From contig JAFUOV010000006.1 in the NCBI GenBank assembly GCA_017481745.1, positions 124,001 through 188,000 on the forward strand: a stretch of DNA of 64,000 nt. Direction: 5' to 3'. Below the pieces are notes generated by a model. It did no database searches, had not been told where the DNA came from, and saw nothing but the letters and a program-made list of their open reading frames with translations. Below, one piece after another: positions 63,880-64,000 of the stretch. The DNA is from Bacteroidaceae bacterium (GTDB lineage Bacteria; Bacteroidota; Bacteroidia; Bacteroidales; Barnesiellaceae_A). Position 1 is the stretch's first letter. Every line of letters begins with the position of its first letter. A program made the position numbers and the translations under genes.

Positions 63880-64000
63880 TGAAAGAGACTTGGAAGCCCG
63901 GTACGCTTATTTATCCCCTGCCTGCTATATTGGTGAGTAGCGGCTCGTCGCCTGCCGACTATAACATGTTTACCGCCGCGTGGGTAGGCACACTATGTAC
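63879..64000 (+). CDS. Flavin reductase-like (FMN-binding split barrel) protein, 3' truncated
   Basis: ATG at 63879 overlaps the pyrI stop codon, so the gene is translationally coupled to pyrBI. The visible 40 residues, with WKPGTLIYPLPAILVSSG and NMFTAAWVGTLC, match the start of flavin reductase-like domain proteins. These bind FMN in a split barrel. The rest lies beyond the window. Confidence 0.75.
   Translation, partial: MKETWKPGTLIYPLPAILVSSGSSPADYNMFTAAWVGTLC

Overview
The window is from a Bacteroidales (Bacteroidota) chromosome, probably a gut lineage outside the genus Bacteroides itself. The evidence is a SusC/SusD pair, promoters of the TTG-N19-TAnnTTTG type, lipoproteins with Bacteroidota lipoboxes, and at least nine proteins ending in a type IX secretion (T9SS) type A sorting tail. 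A protein with the TPR / PD40 propeller / CRD / OmpA layout of the T9SS component PorE is also encoded. Taxonomy below order level cannot be read from the sequence.

Layout. 1-12486: a plus-strand saccharolytic cluster, cut off at the left edge, aimed at beta-1,3-glucan-like substrates: two GH16 enzymes, a GH3 beta-glucosidase lipoprotein, a GH128-like glucanase, a discoidin-domain protein, and two modular repeat proteins with T9SS tails. 12575-17878: housekeeping and envelope genes (queA, PorE-like, FadL-like barrel, coaX). 17883-30017: an accessory block with palindromic promoter-bearing repeats, a SusC/SusD/SusE-F-like operon behind a long structured leader, and two C10 (streptopain-type) cysteine proteases with T9SS tails. 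30078-37328: lptC, a PpiD-like chaperone, rlmN, pdxA, and two lipid or membrane genes. 37426-40778 (minus): a VWA/SUMF1 surface protein with a small T9SS-tail partner. 41643-50709 (minus): pgk, rubrerythrin, pyrF, prfA, apbE, thrA and an aminopeptidase P.

50888-53890 holds three genes resembling phage scaffold, HK97-fold major capsid and neck adaptor. No terminase, portal, tail or integrase gene lies around them, and the capsid-like protein has an apparent lipoprotein signal. 53974-59449 holds a T9SS-tail HAF-like protein, ligA, rplS, an SGNH hydrolase and a thioredoxin-like protein. 59502-62067 (minus) holds a GH13 protein with degenerate catalytic motifs and a LuxR-type regulator. 62253-63879 is pyrBI behind a promoter, a 41-codon leader ORF and an intrinsic terminator whose loop contains the leader stop codon. 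That arrangement matches the enterobacterial UTP-sensing attenuator. A flavin-reductase-like gene runs off the right end.

The best leads for new biology are the isolated capsid-like trio, the pyrBI leader, and the promoter-bearing palindromic repeats in front of coaX and the first C10 protease. All family assignments come from reading motifs by eye; no database search was possible.
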